From Nissolia schottii (taxonomy: Eukaryota; Streptophyta; Magnoliopsida; Fabales; Fabaceae), in contig QANU01108904.1 of assembly GCA_003254905.1 (NCBI GenBank), forward strand, positions 1-64,000: DNA of 64,000 nt, given 5' to 3'. Made by a program: the position numbers and the translations under genes. Below, in pieces: positions 34,262 to 47,464 of the stretch; positions within the stretch are counted from its first letter, which is position 1, and every line of letters begins with the position of its first letter. The notes beneath the pieces are model-generated. The model made no database searches, was not told the DNA's origin, and saw only the letters and a program-made list of their open reading frames with translations.

Positions 34262-37200
34262 TCATTCTTTTCTGGTCAATGATATGGTGACATTGACGAA
34301 CACAGTTTTCTCCTTGGACATACGATCAGCCAAGATTTTTTGGTAGCGGCTAAAAACCTCTTCAATGATATCTTCACCGAAATGGCTAATCAGCATAGGT
34401 TCAGCCACAGCCCTCATGCACTGTGCCACATTGTATCCTCCATCACTGAGTGATTCAGACATTTCGGATTCAAAATCCAAAGCGTTCCAGTTTTCATCAT
34501 AAGCGTTCCAATTCACTTCAGACACTTGCACGCGATTGACGGCGAACGACCCTTCGCTGAGAACTTCAGTTGTCACTTCACACGGGGATGGAGTGTATTG
34601 AGGGATATTGAAAGTATCCATTTGCTCTTCCTTTATGATTCCCTACAGCACACAGTTGCAAATTCACTATCATGCCAAATTTATTTGTACGAATAGGAAC
34701 ACTAAAGAGTAAATACAACGTACACTCATGATTTTTAAAACAATAAATGTGAAAGTTAAACCTATTTAATAATAAGAAAATTTTGAATGGGATAATAGTG
34801 AAACTTTTTTTTTTTAACATTTTCATGCATTGAAATTGGAATATCAACTTGGGTTAGACTATAAGAGACTCTAAAGCCAAGTTGGATTGAGCTAATCGAG
34901 TTTTTAATAATAAAATTTTAATGTCGGTCGTTCAACCAAAAAAATAAAACTCTTAATACTCATTTATATAAAAGGTTCCCAACTATGTTTTTATTTTTGT
35001 GGTATACATATCCCTAAAACCATATATCTTATGTTAAAAAAAAAAAAGTTATGCATGTATACTCATTTTGTAACATTGTGGTTATTTACAATTCATCCAT
35101 TATTAAATGAGATTTTATTAAAATGTTACTCTATTGAAATCATCTAATGATAAATAAAATATAAATTAATGCGATATTTAAATAAAATGAATATATATTT
35201 ATATAACAATACTCTTAAAAAGAACATTTTGCGAGCAAATCAACGTGTATTGTATTGAAAACGTTTCTATCACAAGTCACATCCTTTTTTCTTTAACCCG
35301 AGTCAAATTGAAGGTCGCAATCTGTCTGCTATCAATAGTCACTGACATCAAAGGGCCTAGGCAAATACAGATATGCCACAAACAATTACTTCTTTAATAA
35401 AAAAAATTATGTAAGTGAAATTACTCGTTTATTCATTGTTATCCCATCAAATGATAAAATAGTTCAAATATGATTCTCCATAATTTTTATTTTGGTAAAA
35501 AGAATTTAGAGGATATTATATATTGTGTTTTATTCTGATACTCCATCAGATTTGAGGGTATCAATACTCGGTGATTATCGTTTAAGAATTAATAATATAT
35601 CCTACTAACTCAATTTATTTATTATTTAAAACTTAAAAAATAAGTCATGACTGTTGAAATATAAAAAGATACTAATATTCTTAAAAACTAAAATATCAAA
35701 GGAAGTACCATATATAATTTTTTTTTTTAAAAATAGGATTTTTGTGAAGACAAGTTGGAAAGTGCCATTGGTGTACATAAAGTTAGACGAGTTACGCGTC
35801 AATTAAATCGGAGAAAAATGTCTGACCAAATTTATATCAGTTTTAATTTTTTGTATTTGTAGTTACTAAATCAAATGGGCAATAATTGGTCGGGACTAAA
35901 ATTATTGTAGTAAGAGTTTTTTTTTTTCCCCTTATCCTTTCTATATGTTGCAATATGACGAGCTATCTCCGTCATGTCTGTTCTTTCTTACAAATTTTCA
36001 TTTAGATATGCTAATACAATTTTTTTGAAAAAATCTTTTAATCATTTCGCTCATAAAAACGTGAGACCAACCATAATTTTTTTAAAAAGATTGTCGAAAT
36101 ATTATTTGTCTTCTCCCATAATATCACAAGAAAAATTATTACCACACCGTCTTAAGAAATTAGTGAAGCTGAAGTTCTAGATAACAAACTAATCATGGAT
36201 GTTTACCTCCGATACCATATCATTAAGAGCCGCAGCCATGAGATCCCAAATGTAGCAACCATCCTTGCCAGATGGATCGTCGCTTCTTCTTCCCAAAAAT
36301 GTCAAAACCATGCAACCCCCTTCAACTACTTCCTCCGCACGACATTTGAGGAAAAAAGAGAAATCCCTCTGAAATTGTTTGTAGTAAGCCATGAGGACGT
36401 TTAAGGGGCTTGTGCTAGACATGTAAATGTTGCCTTTGTTGTTCTCTATGCCCTCAGGAACCTAATCGATCACCAATAAAACAAGTGATTTATACACCAC
36501 TTCTCTAGTTGTGCAGATCAAGTGAATTGTGGTCTGACCAATGATAGAATCAGAAAAGTGTTAATTAAGGATTTTGTCTCTGTAAAATTTAAAAGTTTGA
36601 TTTTAGTTCCTGCATAAAAGTTTTAGTCGCTGCGAAAATTAAAAGTTTGGTTTTAGTTCTTAGAGTTGGATGGGAGTTGACTGTGCTGACGTGGATGCTT
36701 CAGGCGCGCTGACCGGCGCGCCACGTGGGATGCCGCATGGCATAACCCGAAAACCCGACCCATGACTAAACACCCAATAAGGGTATACAATTGACTAAAC
36801 ACTGAACACACACAAGAAGGAAAAATTAAGTGTGTAAACCTTAGATAGCCATTGAAGGCTGTAAGAGGAATGGACAAATTGCAGACTTCTGCTGGGGAAA
36901 AGCCTGCCGTAGAAAGAACCCGGAACCCCGGAGAAGTAGCACGGACCGGTCCCTTTTCCCATTTCAGTACTTAGTTTCTGTCTGAAGAGTTCAAGGGATC
37001 TGAAGATGTTGTTGAAGTCGTTCCCCGGGAGATCATTCAAGAAGACATTGTATTCAGGAGATTTCTGGTTCAGCTCTTTGCGAAGCTTCTCCACAGCCTT
37101 AATGACTTCTGACACCACAAAGAAAGTGTTTGGGCCAGAGGAACATCCCAAGTCCGCAATCGCTAGCTTTCTTGGCAGTGTGCTTGTGTAGAGGCTGGTT

Positions 37201-37469
37201 ATGCCTTCCTCTCTTACCGGATGTGTAAGAGTAATCACCTTTTGCTGTACATTATGTGAATTTAAATATATGTGCATTCATAACAAGACCCATACACATA
37301 CAAATATAAATTTTTTACATGGATCATACTATGGGATATAAATCTTTTGGATACCATTTATATGTAATAAATCCGCAAAGGCATGCAATTATACCTGAAC
37401 CAAGGAATTGTTTGCATAGCTTGCTTCTCCAACGCCACCGTTCATGTGCAGTACCTGTGTTACTTCCAT
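34262..37469 (-). CDS. SAMT: SABATH carboxyl methyltransferase (salicylate/benzoate type)
   Basis: Four exons on the - strand: 37469-37395, 37244-36840, 36461-36207 and 34642-34262. All introns are GT...AG, all phase 0, giving 371 aa, the usual SABATH length. Exon 1 is [20 protein letters not shown], the SABATH start. Residues 52-65 ([14 protein letters not shown]) form the S-adenosylmethionine pocket with Asp56. NDLPGNDFN (95-103) is the second cofactor motif. SSYSLQWLS (151-159) lines the acid-substrate pocket with the conserved Trp157. Exon 3 has FLGRRSDDP, exon 4 the [18 protein letters not shown] helix region. Family role: methylation of salicylic, benzoic, jasmonic or related acids to volatile esters, in the cytosol. 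A Gln precedes the pocket Trp, so substrate is inferred, not shown. No frameshift or stop; apparently functional. Confidence 0.88.
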
Positions 37470-37600
37470 TCTTCTTTCTTTTGTCTCTCTTTCACTCTTT
37501 TCTCAGTATTTTGCTTTTGTGCTTCAATTGGTGAGCGAAGCCCGAACCAACCCCGTATATATATACACATATATACACACATATATAGAATACATAGGAG
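37470..37600 (-). promoter_or_regulatory. Proximal promoter and leader of the SABATH gene
   Basis: On the - strand a TATATATATAC run (complement of about 37554-37566) lies roughly 90 bases before the start codon and is a plausible TATA box. A pyrimidine-rich leader (complement of purine tracts, about 37470-37500) follows. No other element can be assigned. Confidence 0.45.
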
Positions 37601-38500
37601 GAAAGCTACGGTTTAACAAGAAAAAAGATTATTGCTCATATTTTCTTTTCTGTTTTTGTTTCCGAAAAATTAACAGTATCTTTTGGTGTGTGTACGTGTG
37701 GCTATCATAGCCGCAGACCCTACGTGAAGTAAATAATTGACCGATCCTACGGAGAACGAGAATGGATGTACGAAATCCGAATGGCCAGACCAATAAGGAA
37801 AATCAAGGATACATGATTGGCTACAAATTTAGTTAAGAGTTCGATTTGAAGTTAGGTTAAAAGCTGAATGTGATGGGAAATAGAACACGTCTTCTTGTAA
37901 GTTTGATATTTCGCAGAGATACAGACAAATCCTAATTAAAATAAAGAGGTCAATTTTTATTATATTAGGGAAAGATAACATCGAGTCCTTGAAATACCAG
38001 ATATATGGAATAGAATTTTTTCCCTTTTCCCCGGCAACAAAAACCCATTTTTCTTCGCTCTTTTTTTGGGTTTTTGTTGCAAGCAAATCGGATGGATTCT
38101 GAAATGTTGTTTGTAATTTCGACCTTGGTTTGGTTCCAAGAAATTAAAGAAGGTGAACACAACAGTGGCTGTTGGTCTTGGATTACGGGAGAAGTAGCTG
38201 CAACAGACACTCTGATGCCCTCATCAGTTTGTGAGTGAAATATAAGATAACAATAATGGATAGAAAAATGTACATCAGCATGAGTAAAACTCACGCTTAT
38301 ATACCATGTAGTGGTCGTATTAGTTCTGTATGTAGACACTCTTTCACTCATGCTTATATATCGTAGCCATGTCTGAATTTTACAACAACTTGAATGGTCA
38401 AACAAAATACATTTTCTTAAAGACAAAAGAGAGGAGAATCACATATATGAACATAAAAATACATAGGCAAAGAGTTGTGCACAAAGGTGCATAGAAAACC
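37601..38500. other. Upstream region of the SABATH gene
   Basis: About 900 bases between the promoter and a solo LTR. Open frames on the - strand (37829-38086, 37965-38426) overlap in different phases and have no recognised domain. No gene is supported, though an old first exon of a lost gene cannot be excluded. Confidence 0.4.
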
Positions 38501-39742
38501 TGTAACACTCTAGCTAGCTAGCCTACGCTTAAGTCACAAACTTGCTGGCTAAGTTGTTATCTGCTTTGGTGGGGATAATACTTAGTCCCATTTATACTTT
38601 AAAAATATTGTTACCCAAAATATGGACCAAATTAAAATTTTCCTTGTACGTTACATAGAGTAAATTAGGAGTCTTGACGCGTTAGAGCATACAATGCGAG
38701 CGAAAACATAGCATGCTTAACTATAAATAAAGATATAATTAATACATGCCAAGATAACAAACAACGATCCTTCATAGATTCATAAGCAAATACATAATTA
38801 GTATTATAAGTATTAAGTGCAAATATCACATAGAAGTACAAGTACACATATATAATCTACTAGCTAATCGTCTAGTCTTCAGCCACATCCTCCCTTGGGA
38901 GCGTTCTTCCTCATGCAGCTCCTCTCCTTGTCCCTTGTCGAATCATGAAGTCATGGATGAGTAGGGTGAGAACATAGCGCTCTCAGTGAGAAACCTTAGG
39001 GATTAGGGGATTTCTTATCCTCATTCACGCTTCAGGCCGCCCAGGGTTTTCTAGGTGTTACAGTTATACTATATCCCTACTATTCATTAATATTCATGCT
39101 AAGCCTGAGCAGCTTTATCTAAATTATCTATGTGACTGGGGAACCTATTCTTCATTAACTAAGTCATCTGTTCTCTACTTTCCTTCCTAAGTCACATGTA
39201 ATCACATAATTCACATGATCACATAATAAGCTTCAGTGTGCGTCCACTTATAACCTTGCCCATTTTAATTATAAGCTTTTGCGCACCTCCACTTATGTAC
39301 AGTTGTATATCACTTAGAGCACATACTCAAGCTCAACCCCTCGTGGCGGTGGCCATATCCGACACAAGCTACGTTTTGTCTCAGTATCGTGAGGACCAGA
39401 CAGCGCTTAACCTGAGTGGTTCTTCTTTCCACAAAATCTCATCGCTCACGATAAGAGTATCCATCCTTGTACTAGGGATGGCGAGGAGATCTACCGCCGT
39501 CCTTGTGCTAGGGACGAGGTAATCTCAGGGTTCAGCTTGCCTTTCCTGCCGGCTAGTGGCACAGTTAGGAAAAGATTGGTTTCCTTTAACATTATTATCC
39601 TTTATTTCCTTTTAACGACTTAGTGACGTCACGCCCTAGGGTTCCTTTTTTCCTTTCCTTTCATTAATCCATTTCATGACACATAATTACATAAGATATA
39701 CATCAATACAGTCCATTCCAGTCAACAGCCTATATATCCAGT

Positions 39743-40115
39743 TAGGGCTGTCAAAATGGGCCCGATCCATTTACCCGGTTAAATGGACGAACTTTACATG
39801 CAAAAAATAGGCCCACGAAAATTTGAAAAAAAATTGGACCCGCCCGTTTATGGCCTGCCTGTTTGCCCTGCGGATCGGCCCGTGAGCTCGTGAAATTTTT
39901 AAAAAAAATTTTAAATAATTTTTTTATTTTTTTAATTGTTTTGAATTTTTTTGATTTTTTAATTTTTTTTTAAAAAATAAACGGGGCTAGCGCGCGCGAC
40001 ACTTTTAGGCCCGTGGACCGACCATAAACGAGCCAGACCCTAAAAATATGCATATTTTTTGCCCGGCCCGTTTAGGCCCATGGTCCTAAATGGGCGGAGC
40101 ATAAACGGGCGAGCC
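39743..40115. mobile_element. hAT-like MITE inside the solo LTR
   Basis: Starts TAGGGCTGTCAAAATGGGCC and ends AAACGGGCGAGCC, flanked by ATATATCCAGT (39732-39742) and ATATATCTAGT (40116-40126), an 8-11 bp duplication with one difference. The interior has AT-rich tracts between GGCCCG/CGGGCC blocks. Terminal repeats are imperfect. Confidence 0.7.
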
Positions 40116-41137
40116 ATATATCTAGTCAACAGTTCATATATCTTAAACATAAATCCTTAGTTCATAACAATTAGCATACTTAGTGAACTTAGTAGATCCA
40201 TGGATAATTGCAAGCAGTATGAAAAGCTATGTTTAAGAAAAGTTTTCGTGTGCAGGAAATGATAATTTTCGAAAAGGGAATTCTGAACTTCAGTCAGGCC
40301 ACTCAGCGCTACTTGACGAATTTCAGCCCCTAATTCTTGCAATTTTCCATGTTCCACAAGTTTCCTCAAAATCAATCTTCAAAATATTTCTTCCATTATT
40401 CATCATCCATTTTTAACGATGATAAACATACTTTCATGTTCCTAAACTCATTTCCATCCTAAATCCATACTTTCCTAACAACCAATTCATGAAGCACATA
40501 GCACATCTGGCACGTATAACACATATTCACATCAGTCATACCATCAATTATATACTATCACTAACTTCACATATAAAGAACATAATCTCACGCCTTGAAC
40601 ATAACAAACGTAGACCTAGCCACTAGTACAACAAACGTCTGAGAGGCCCAAGACCTTACCCCAAGGTTTTTGGTAGCCTTAAGATCATTTTTCATGTCTA
40701 AAAACTCAGATTTTGTACCCCACTACACGAAATTTCAGTTTTTCCAACGCCCTGTTTTCTTTGGAATTTTTGTTCTAAAAAACCCAATGGACTCAAGACT
40801 TTCCCTTAACGTTTTTGATAGTTATAAACCCATATTTTCTGAAAACAAACCCAGTTTTTCATCCCCAAAACCTGAAATTCCCATTTTGCCCTTTTTCACA
40901 AAAAGTCTGTTTTCTGCCTGTTTGCTGAGAAATTCATCGGGGACTCCAAAAATCATAAAACATACATCCCCACTCAATTTTTTGTGTAGAGTCCAAAAAT
41001 AACATTAGTTTTTCATGATGAAAATCTCAGCATACAGATCCCTTCAAAAACGTGTCATAGCCCTAGTTTCAGCTTAGGCTATCCTAACTTCTGACAGAAT
41101 CACAGACAGCACCAACAATTCCAGACAATCATCAACA

Positions 41138-41148
<11 letters not shown>

Positions 41149-41189
<41 letters not shown>
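41149..41189. repeat. (TA)n microsatellite
   Basis: About twenty TA units following a CACACACA run, within the solo LTR. Confidence 0.9.
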
Positions 41190-41191
<2 letters not shown>

Positions 41192-42130
41192 AGGTCACAT
41201 AAAAGACATCCTAACCACAGATATATCTAGCATAAAACATAGCACAAACATCATCATACATCTTAAATCACATAGACAGTGATTTTGTCGGTTTACCCAC
41301 GTTTTTGCGTTCGATTACGGGTTCTGCTGCTTCCTTTGGCCTTTTCTCCAGCGATAATGTTTCCTAGTTCTTCTTGGGCTCAACTTTTCCAAGCTTTCTC
41401 TAGGGATTTGGAAAGCTTTTTGTAGGTTTAGGTTAGGGGATTTCTGAAGAATTTGAATTGGGTTAGATATAGGAAGTGTCTGGGTCTCTGTTTTGACCGA
41501 ATAACAGTCGATTGTGTAATCGGACAGAGTTTCGGCAAGGTTTTCTAATATCTCTACAAAATTTCATATTTGGGGGGTATTTATAGGCCTTTTTCCGGAG
41601 AATCTCTTTCCAATTTTGCCCTTGGAGCAAAATTCCCAAAATGCCCTTATTTTGTCCTTATTCTAAATGTCATTTTCAAGACTCACCACTTTGAATGTTG
41701 ACTTGAGCCAAGTGGGATGCTTTATGGCCATGTATTTTGGTGTTTCTTGGTCGGTTTTGTGGCCAAAAATTAGCAGGCTCCGGCAGATCAATTTTGTTCA
41801 GGTTTTGGCGTTTCCGATCCCGGAACTCCCCGTGCGGCTGTTCTAAAAACATTTCGATCATGTCCTTGTGATCTCCTAATTTTTTATAAGTAATATTCTA
41901 GGGTTATTTAGGTATTTATGAATGCTTGTCTGTAGCCGTACCTTTTACGAATACTTTAGACGGGCGGTTGTGTTCAGACAACAGAAAGAGTTTGGTCTAG
42001 TGTCTGCAGAATTTCCCAAAACTGAGCAGAATATCTTCTACAGACATTTTAATCTATCAACTAGTGCAAGACCTTATTTCCCCTAATTAATTTGGGAAAT
42101 CTTTAATAAGGGAAAAAACGGGATGTTACA

Positions 42131-43001
42131 AAACCCGCCTAAATGCAAAAGGTATGAGCTTGTAGAGGAGGATGGTGGCTTTCTTTTTTATGAAAAGAAT
42201 GAGGATTTGAAAAGTATTTTAGGGGTGGTTGGGTGTGGAGAACACACAGTTGGAGCTATGGAGATGGTGGCAGTTATGGAGTTGTTTGAAAGCTTGAATG
42301 GAGATAATAGAGAGTTTGGGTGGTTTAGGGCCTTTTGCTCTTGAAAGTGTATTCGAAAAGATGAGTAAAATGGAATGAGATAGAGAAGGGAAGGAGAAAA
42401 ACATATGGAGTTTTGCCAGTGGAGAAAAAAAGAGGGGGAAAAGGCGACTTATTAGACACATAATGTCATAGAAAGCATGATGCGCAATGCGAGGTGCATC
42501 AGAACAGGAAAAAAATAATTTTTGACTTGTATAAGTTGTATAAGGATCAGAAAAGATAATTATAACTAAAACACTAGAGAATTGGGTCCCACATAGGTCT
42601 CTGGTCTTTGGAGGACCTCAGGCAGAGATAGAGTTTGCCCTGCGGACAAGTGGATCAAAACTTAACTTTTAAACCATAACTCCGATTGACAAACTGTCAG
42701 AAGTTTCAGAATCAGTGCAAAATAACGATGTCAATACTCTAGACATCCTAGAGGTTCAAGAATTAGGCCAGAGACCTTTCTTTGGGTCTCTAGTCCAAGA
42801 GTTGACTTAGCAGGACTAACAATTGACTGCTGGTTTGACTAACTGGTCTAGATTGTTTTTGTCTTATTAGCTGACTGAAATAGTATGTTTTCTTATTTGG
42901 CTATGTAGTTCAAACATATATCTAGTTAACAGTATAAAGCAAATCTCTACTTATTGTACTAAAGGACAATATTTCGTAATATGGAAAAATGAGATATTAC
43001 A
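42131..43001 (-). mobile_element. Gypsy LTR fragment, - strand
   Basis: The right end GAGATATTACA at 43001 is the complement of a TGTAATATCTC LTR start. The purine-rich interior (AGAGAAGGGAAGGAG) and the CATAACTCCGATTGACAAA block fit this family. The frame at 42123-42344 is open by chance and crosses the target duplication of the solo LTR, so it is not a gene. Confidence 0.45.
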
Positions 43002-43570
43002 CTCGAGATCCGTCTATCTAGAAAACTCCCGATGTTGTTTTGTTTTAAAAGTTTTATGTATTTTGTAGTATGAGTTCTATAGAGTTTTATGGCTGATATT
43101 ATGTATATAATGCATATGTTTGTTATCATGTCTGTAAAACGTTTCATGTTGTCATGGGGTCTGTGATTCACTGAGCAATGTCTCACCCCTCATCAATGTT
43201 ATTTTTTGGATAACATAGAGTACTTGGATTCCACTTCTCTCATTCAGTAGATCCACCTTTCAAATTCTCGGCGAGCTTCACTTTACTATGTAATTAGTTA
43301 TGCTATTTTTAGTAGTTTATATTTATGTCATGTTTAAAGTGCTCCATTAGAAGACAAGTAGGAAACGTTTAATCATTATATTTTTTTCCTATATTTTTAT
43401 GCAATGATATCTTATGGAATAAGTTTAGTAGTTTTATTTATGAAAGGAGAAGTTAGTTTAGGAAATGGTTTATGTTTTATTTAAATGAATACATGTTTTT
43501 ATGAAAATCATGCGACGTTAGAGGTTTTCCTTGTGTACCGTTGATGTATCATAAAGGGATAAAAGGGAGA
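43002..43570 (+). mobile_element. Gypsy LTR 3' fragment, + strand
   Basis: CACTGAGCAATGTCTCACCCCTCAT corresponds to the family's CACTGAGGACCAAGAGTTCTCACCCCC block, and TTGATGTATCATAAA to the end of the LTR at 21494-22279. Together with the preceding - strand fragment it forms an inverted junction. Confidence 0.5.
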
Positions 43571-44939
43571 GGAGAATGATCGGTGAAAAACTGTGTGTGA
43601 GGCTCAATTCAATGAAGGACATGAGTGGGGGATGAGATGGGGGCGCAACTAGGGTTAGAGGATGTCAAAGAATGAAGAAAACTAATTTGGGGGTGTCACT
43701 TAATGTTTAAAAACATTGACAGGCGTAGGTCTGACTTGTTTAAAACACTCGAGGGCTACATAACAACGCTCGAGCATTTTACCTATTTGAGGCAAACGGC
43801 CTCAAGTGCTCAAAACGCTCAAGTGTTGATTTCAAAAATTCGAACATTTTCCTCCAGTGTGGAAAACTTTCTCTGACACCCAATGCTCAACATGTCAGAG
43901 TGACACTAGAGCAATCTTTGCGCATCCCTCGAGACCGTGGATTTCGGTCTAAGGGTCTCCCACACTTCCTCTAGCAACGCCAACCCTACTAAGGACACCT
44001 AAAGAGTAGGGTATCACAAAATGTATGTGAATGAAGGAGAGGAGGGGCGTTGCAGAGAAGACGATGAATTCTAGCCTAAGGAAGTTGCATAAGTACTGCA
44101 ATGTCTCTAATGGCGAGAGATTTGGATTATATGCATAAGGTCATAGGCTCAAACTTCATTGTGACTAATATAATTTTTGAAGTACAAAAAAAAAAAAAAC
44201 CATATTGCTATTTCTCCGTCAGATTAACAATATGCTTGCGGTTATTTTTCTATCATTTATCATAGTCATTAGATTAACCTCCTTACGACAAAAATCATTA
44301 AAAACTAGAGCATAAAATGTTTTGAGTATTATTGGTAATATTTTTGGGAAATAATTGAATGTACTATTATTAACACACTTAAAATTATAAAACAGTTCAA
44401 AATTAAATAATTAAAAAAATTACATTTAAGATTTAAATAAAGAACATTCTAGTAAATAACAAAAATTTATTTAAAAATTATACTTTAATTCAATAAATAT
44501 AAATTAATCCTAACGTCTGAAGTTAAATCAATTGACAGCTGCATTAAAAAAATTCAATTTCGTGGTATAGTGCAATTGCTGAAATCAACAACATCTGATG
44601 TAATTGGATTACGTCATTAGCATGACCTGTGCAGCTTACCTCAACCTCAATGACTGACACGTTTCTCTTAACCAAATTAATTTAATGATGACTAAGGAAA
44701 TTGATTACTGGTTTTACGCACTCTCCTTCCAGAAACTTGATAAATCATCAAAACAAATTTGATATTGCCATTTTTATTGAAACATATTCTTATTAGAATA
44801 ATTCTGGAGTAAAATGATATAGTTTCAATTATCTGCACGATTGGTTGTTGACATAAAGTAATGTAAAATTCCTTTTCTTAACTGTCTATCAAAGTTAATT
44901 TTAAATAAGTTAAAAATATAGAGATTAATCTTATGGGCA
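43571..44939. other. Intergenic stretch with short repeats
   Basis: 43740-43840 has several CGCTCGAG / CGCTCAAG motifs, probably LTR-derived. 44180-44940 is AT-rich with no gene, RNA or clear repeat boundary. Confidence 0.4.
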
Positions 44940-45365
44940 GGGATGAAAAAAATATCTAGGAAACCAGATATTCATGGGTAGTACCTGCGACAAGTATGAG
45001 TATGCTCACAATTTTCGTACCTATAGGAATGAATATCCACCAATTTATTAATGAGTATGAATATGAGAATTGAGATGCTTGACTCATGGATATTCGTTAT
45101 GTATCTATTAATGAGTATATAATTATGTAAATATCTTTACTTATATAAATAGAAAAACCAAAAATCCCAAATTGTTTTTATCTACAACATTATTGCAATT
45201 TTACTATGTATTTTTTAAATTTAAATTGTCATTTTTTAGTAATAATATTGTAATATATTATTTTTTATTGTGATTTTTATAAATTTTTTGCAAATATCAC
45301 AAATACTCATGGATATCCACGGGGATTCAAATCTCTGCAGGTACGGGTAATGGATACTCATGATG
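44940..45365. repeat. Probable MITE or decayed repeat
   Basis: Opens GGCAGGGATGAAAAAAATATC and closes with ATGGATATCCACGGGGATTC...GGTACGGGTAATGGATACTC; the ends are partly complementary. Target duplication not confirmed. Confidence 0.4.
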
Positions 45366-45370
45366 AGTAT

Positions 45371-46805
45371 TGAAACATCCTAACCAGCTAGCTTATGCTT
45401 AGGTCATAAACCAAGCTTAACCAGGTTGTTATCTACTTGGTGGTATTACTTGTAGTCCCTATATGTTAGAAAATATCCCTTTACGAAAATATGGACCGGT
45501 TCAAAACTTTCCCTTGCATATCCTTAATTGTAAATAGGAGCCACGCGTGAATAGGAAATATATTACAAGCGGTAGAGCCTTACGACGTAGCGATAGTTAA
45601 CCGAGTTAATTTACAAGTACAATAATAAGCAAACAATGATAAACAATGTTACACTAATGGTCCATCACATATAAGGCAAGCCATAATTTACATAATTTGT
45701 TTAGGAATACATTTTACATATATCATGCTACAAAAGGGGTCTCTGGCGATGAAACTGAGGACTGATGGAGTATTATCCATTGAGTCCGTACAAAATACCA
45801 CGAGAGACTACACTACCACTCCATCACTGCTCCTCATCTGGATCCTCGTCCGGATCTTCTTCCTTCTCCGAGTCTAACTCCATGGGGTCCTCCTCGTCCA
45901 AATCCTCTGTTATGGTTGCTGGGGAGTCTAGGACTGGCAAGTCATCCTCCTCCTCGACTTCTCCGGTGATCTCGGGGATCAAGGGCAGATCTTGGTGTGC
46001 TGTGGAGGGTCCTGCCTTAGCGTCGTGAGGACAAGGGGCAAGGCGGCGTCTGAAGAAAGGGTTGACCCCCTTCCTCGGTCCACGACGGTAAAAGTGCAAC
46101 TAGGAGACAGGTGGTAAGGAGTTCGGGTCAACCTCGACGTCCTTCTCATACAGTAGAGACTCCTCGTCATCATCGACGAGGACAATCGAAGTGGCGGGAG
46201 TAGATCCCAAGCTAGTGGTGGGTAGGCAAGTCCATGCTCCTGTGGTAATACTGTTAAGGGGGTCAAGCTACGGGATCCTCCTTTGTAGCCGCGTCTGGTC
46301 TGTCGGCAGAATGCTCGTCTCTGTCATCTGGAATCACAAGCTAGTGGGGGTGAGAACGATGCGTTCTCAGTGGAAATCTATAACGATCACTACCTTGCAT
46401 TAGCTCAATCATGATCCAGCCGCTCAGGAGTTTCCTAAGTGTCATGCCATCCTATTTTTCCTAGTTCATTTTCATTCTTGCTATTCCTGAACAACTTTAT
46501 CTAAGTTACTTAGTGCAAGGGGAAATCTAATCTTTATCCTAGTCGTTAGGTATCCTCTATCGTGCTTATTAACGTTGATCATCCCATACTTAGGGTACTT
46601 TAGGGGTTTATCTTAAGGCAATCGGCCAAGCCTTCTTGCCATACATACTTTATACATATACATATACATATACATGCATACATTTACCATTAATGCATGA
46701 GGGGCTTAGGGACTTACTCTTACGCGCCCTAAGGCTGCGTCCTTTTCGTTACTTCTCTGTCCATCATTCTCCTTTGCGACGTGGGACCGTCGTCCCCAGG
46801 CGGCT
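45371..46805 (-). mobile_element. Gypsy LTR part, - strand, with an acidic ORF
   Basis: Starts TGAAACATCCTAACCAGCTAG, like the solo LTR at 38501. The TACATATACATA tract and TGAGGGGCTTAGGGACTTACTCTTACGCGCC near 46690 match the LTR at 30603. It is cut at 46806 by a + strand LTR. Similar - strand LTR sequence resumes at 53362, though the pieces do not join precisely. Confidence 0.65.
45824..46099 (-). CDS. Acidic hypothetical ORF inside an LTR
   Basis: 91 codons: a basic start (RRGPRKGVNPFFRRR), then a strongly acidic C-terminal half (DLDEEDPMELDSEKEEDPDE). It lies between the family's TTCTCACCCCCACT block and the LTR end, in LTR orientation. The frame at 49592-49876 in another LTR has the same position and a related EEEDPIELLEGS motif. 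No known domain. Whether it is translated is unknown. Confidence 0.35.
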   Translation of the reverse strand: MHFYRRGPRKGVNPFFRRRLAPCPHDAKAGPSTAHQDLPLIPEITGEVEEEDDLPVLDSPATITEDLDEEDPMELDSEKEEDPDEDPDEEQ

Positions 46806-47464
46806 TGTAGCATCCCACTTTTCCCCTTAGTAAAGAATTCGCAAAAACAAATATAAAATAATTTCTAAATTAAGTTAGGAAGATTAGGGTAGGAATCTTT
46901 AGGCTCAAAACATCCGGAGAACTAGGGCTTTGCCGTTGGGTGAAATTCTGCAGACAGCGGAATGGTTCTTTGTGGTCACTGGAATTTAACGACGTATCAA
47001 AGGTATCTAAGAAGAATACTCCTCCGGAGAAAAATTTACAAATGCCTTTGGTCAACTTAAATTCTATGTTAAGGGAGATTAAGGGATCACGACGGTATGC
47101 CCGAAATATTTTTCGAACGACTGTGCGCGACGCATCGGGACAGCGAACGACCCAACGCGAGCAAACGGGACTAGGAGGAACCCAAAATCTGAATTCCCCA
47201 CGTGATGCTATCATATTTTCTAGGAAAAATTAATAAAATAAAAGTTACTATTCTTGATGTGACCTTTTATTTATCTAGGATAATTAAGTAAATAATTAAT
47301 TAAATTACAAATGGCATAATGGTAATTTTGGAAAGGATAAAATGGTAATTTTGGGGGTCCAAAGCCAGCAGATTTTGTGGCTATAAATAGCCATACCCCA
47401 ACCCCTTTGATTCACACACAAATCCTCTTGGAGTAGCTGAAGCTCTGCTTGCGCGCGCTGCGGT
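46806..47464 (+). mobile_element. 5' part of a gypsy LTR, + strand
   Basis: Starts TGTAGCATCCCACTTTTCCC and is homologous, with divergence, to the start of the LTR at 50550 (shared ATCAAAGGTATCT, GAATACTCCTCC, GTATGC(C/T)CG). Interrupted at 47465 by a solo LTR. Its continuation is almost entirely deleted. Confidence 0.65.

Larger units (their letters stand above)
38501..42130 (-). mobile_element. 3.6-kb solo gypsy LTR with target duplication AAACC
   Basis: Starts TGTAACACTC and ends GGGATGTTACA, flanked by AAACC at 38496-38500 and 42131-42135. No internal region remains, so it is a solo LTR left by recombination. It contains a MITE (39743-40115), two units related to the 175-bp repeat (40625-40930) and a (TA)n tract (about 41149-41189). 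It is oriented like the SABATH gene and lies about 1.0 kb upstream of its start codon. Small ORFs inside are not genes. Confidence 0.88.

Noticed and set aside
37829-38426. Overlapping - strand frames upstream of the SABATH gene
   Set aside because: Different phases overlap, there is no shared domain, and no splice or start context was convincing.
42123-42344. 73-codon frame as a host gene fragment
   Set aside because: It starts inside the solo LTR end, crosses the target duplication and matches no domain I know. The surroundings look like LTR sequence.
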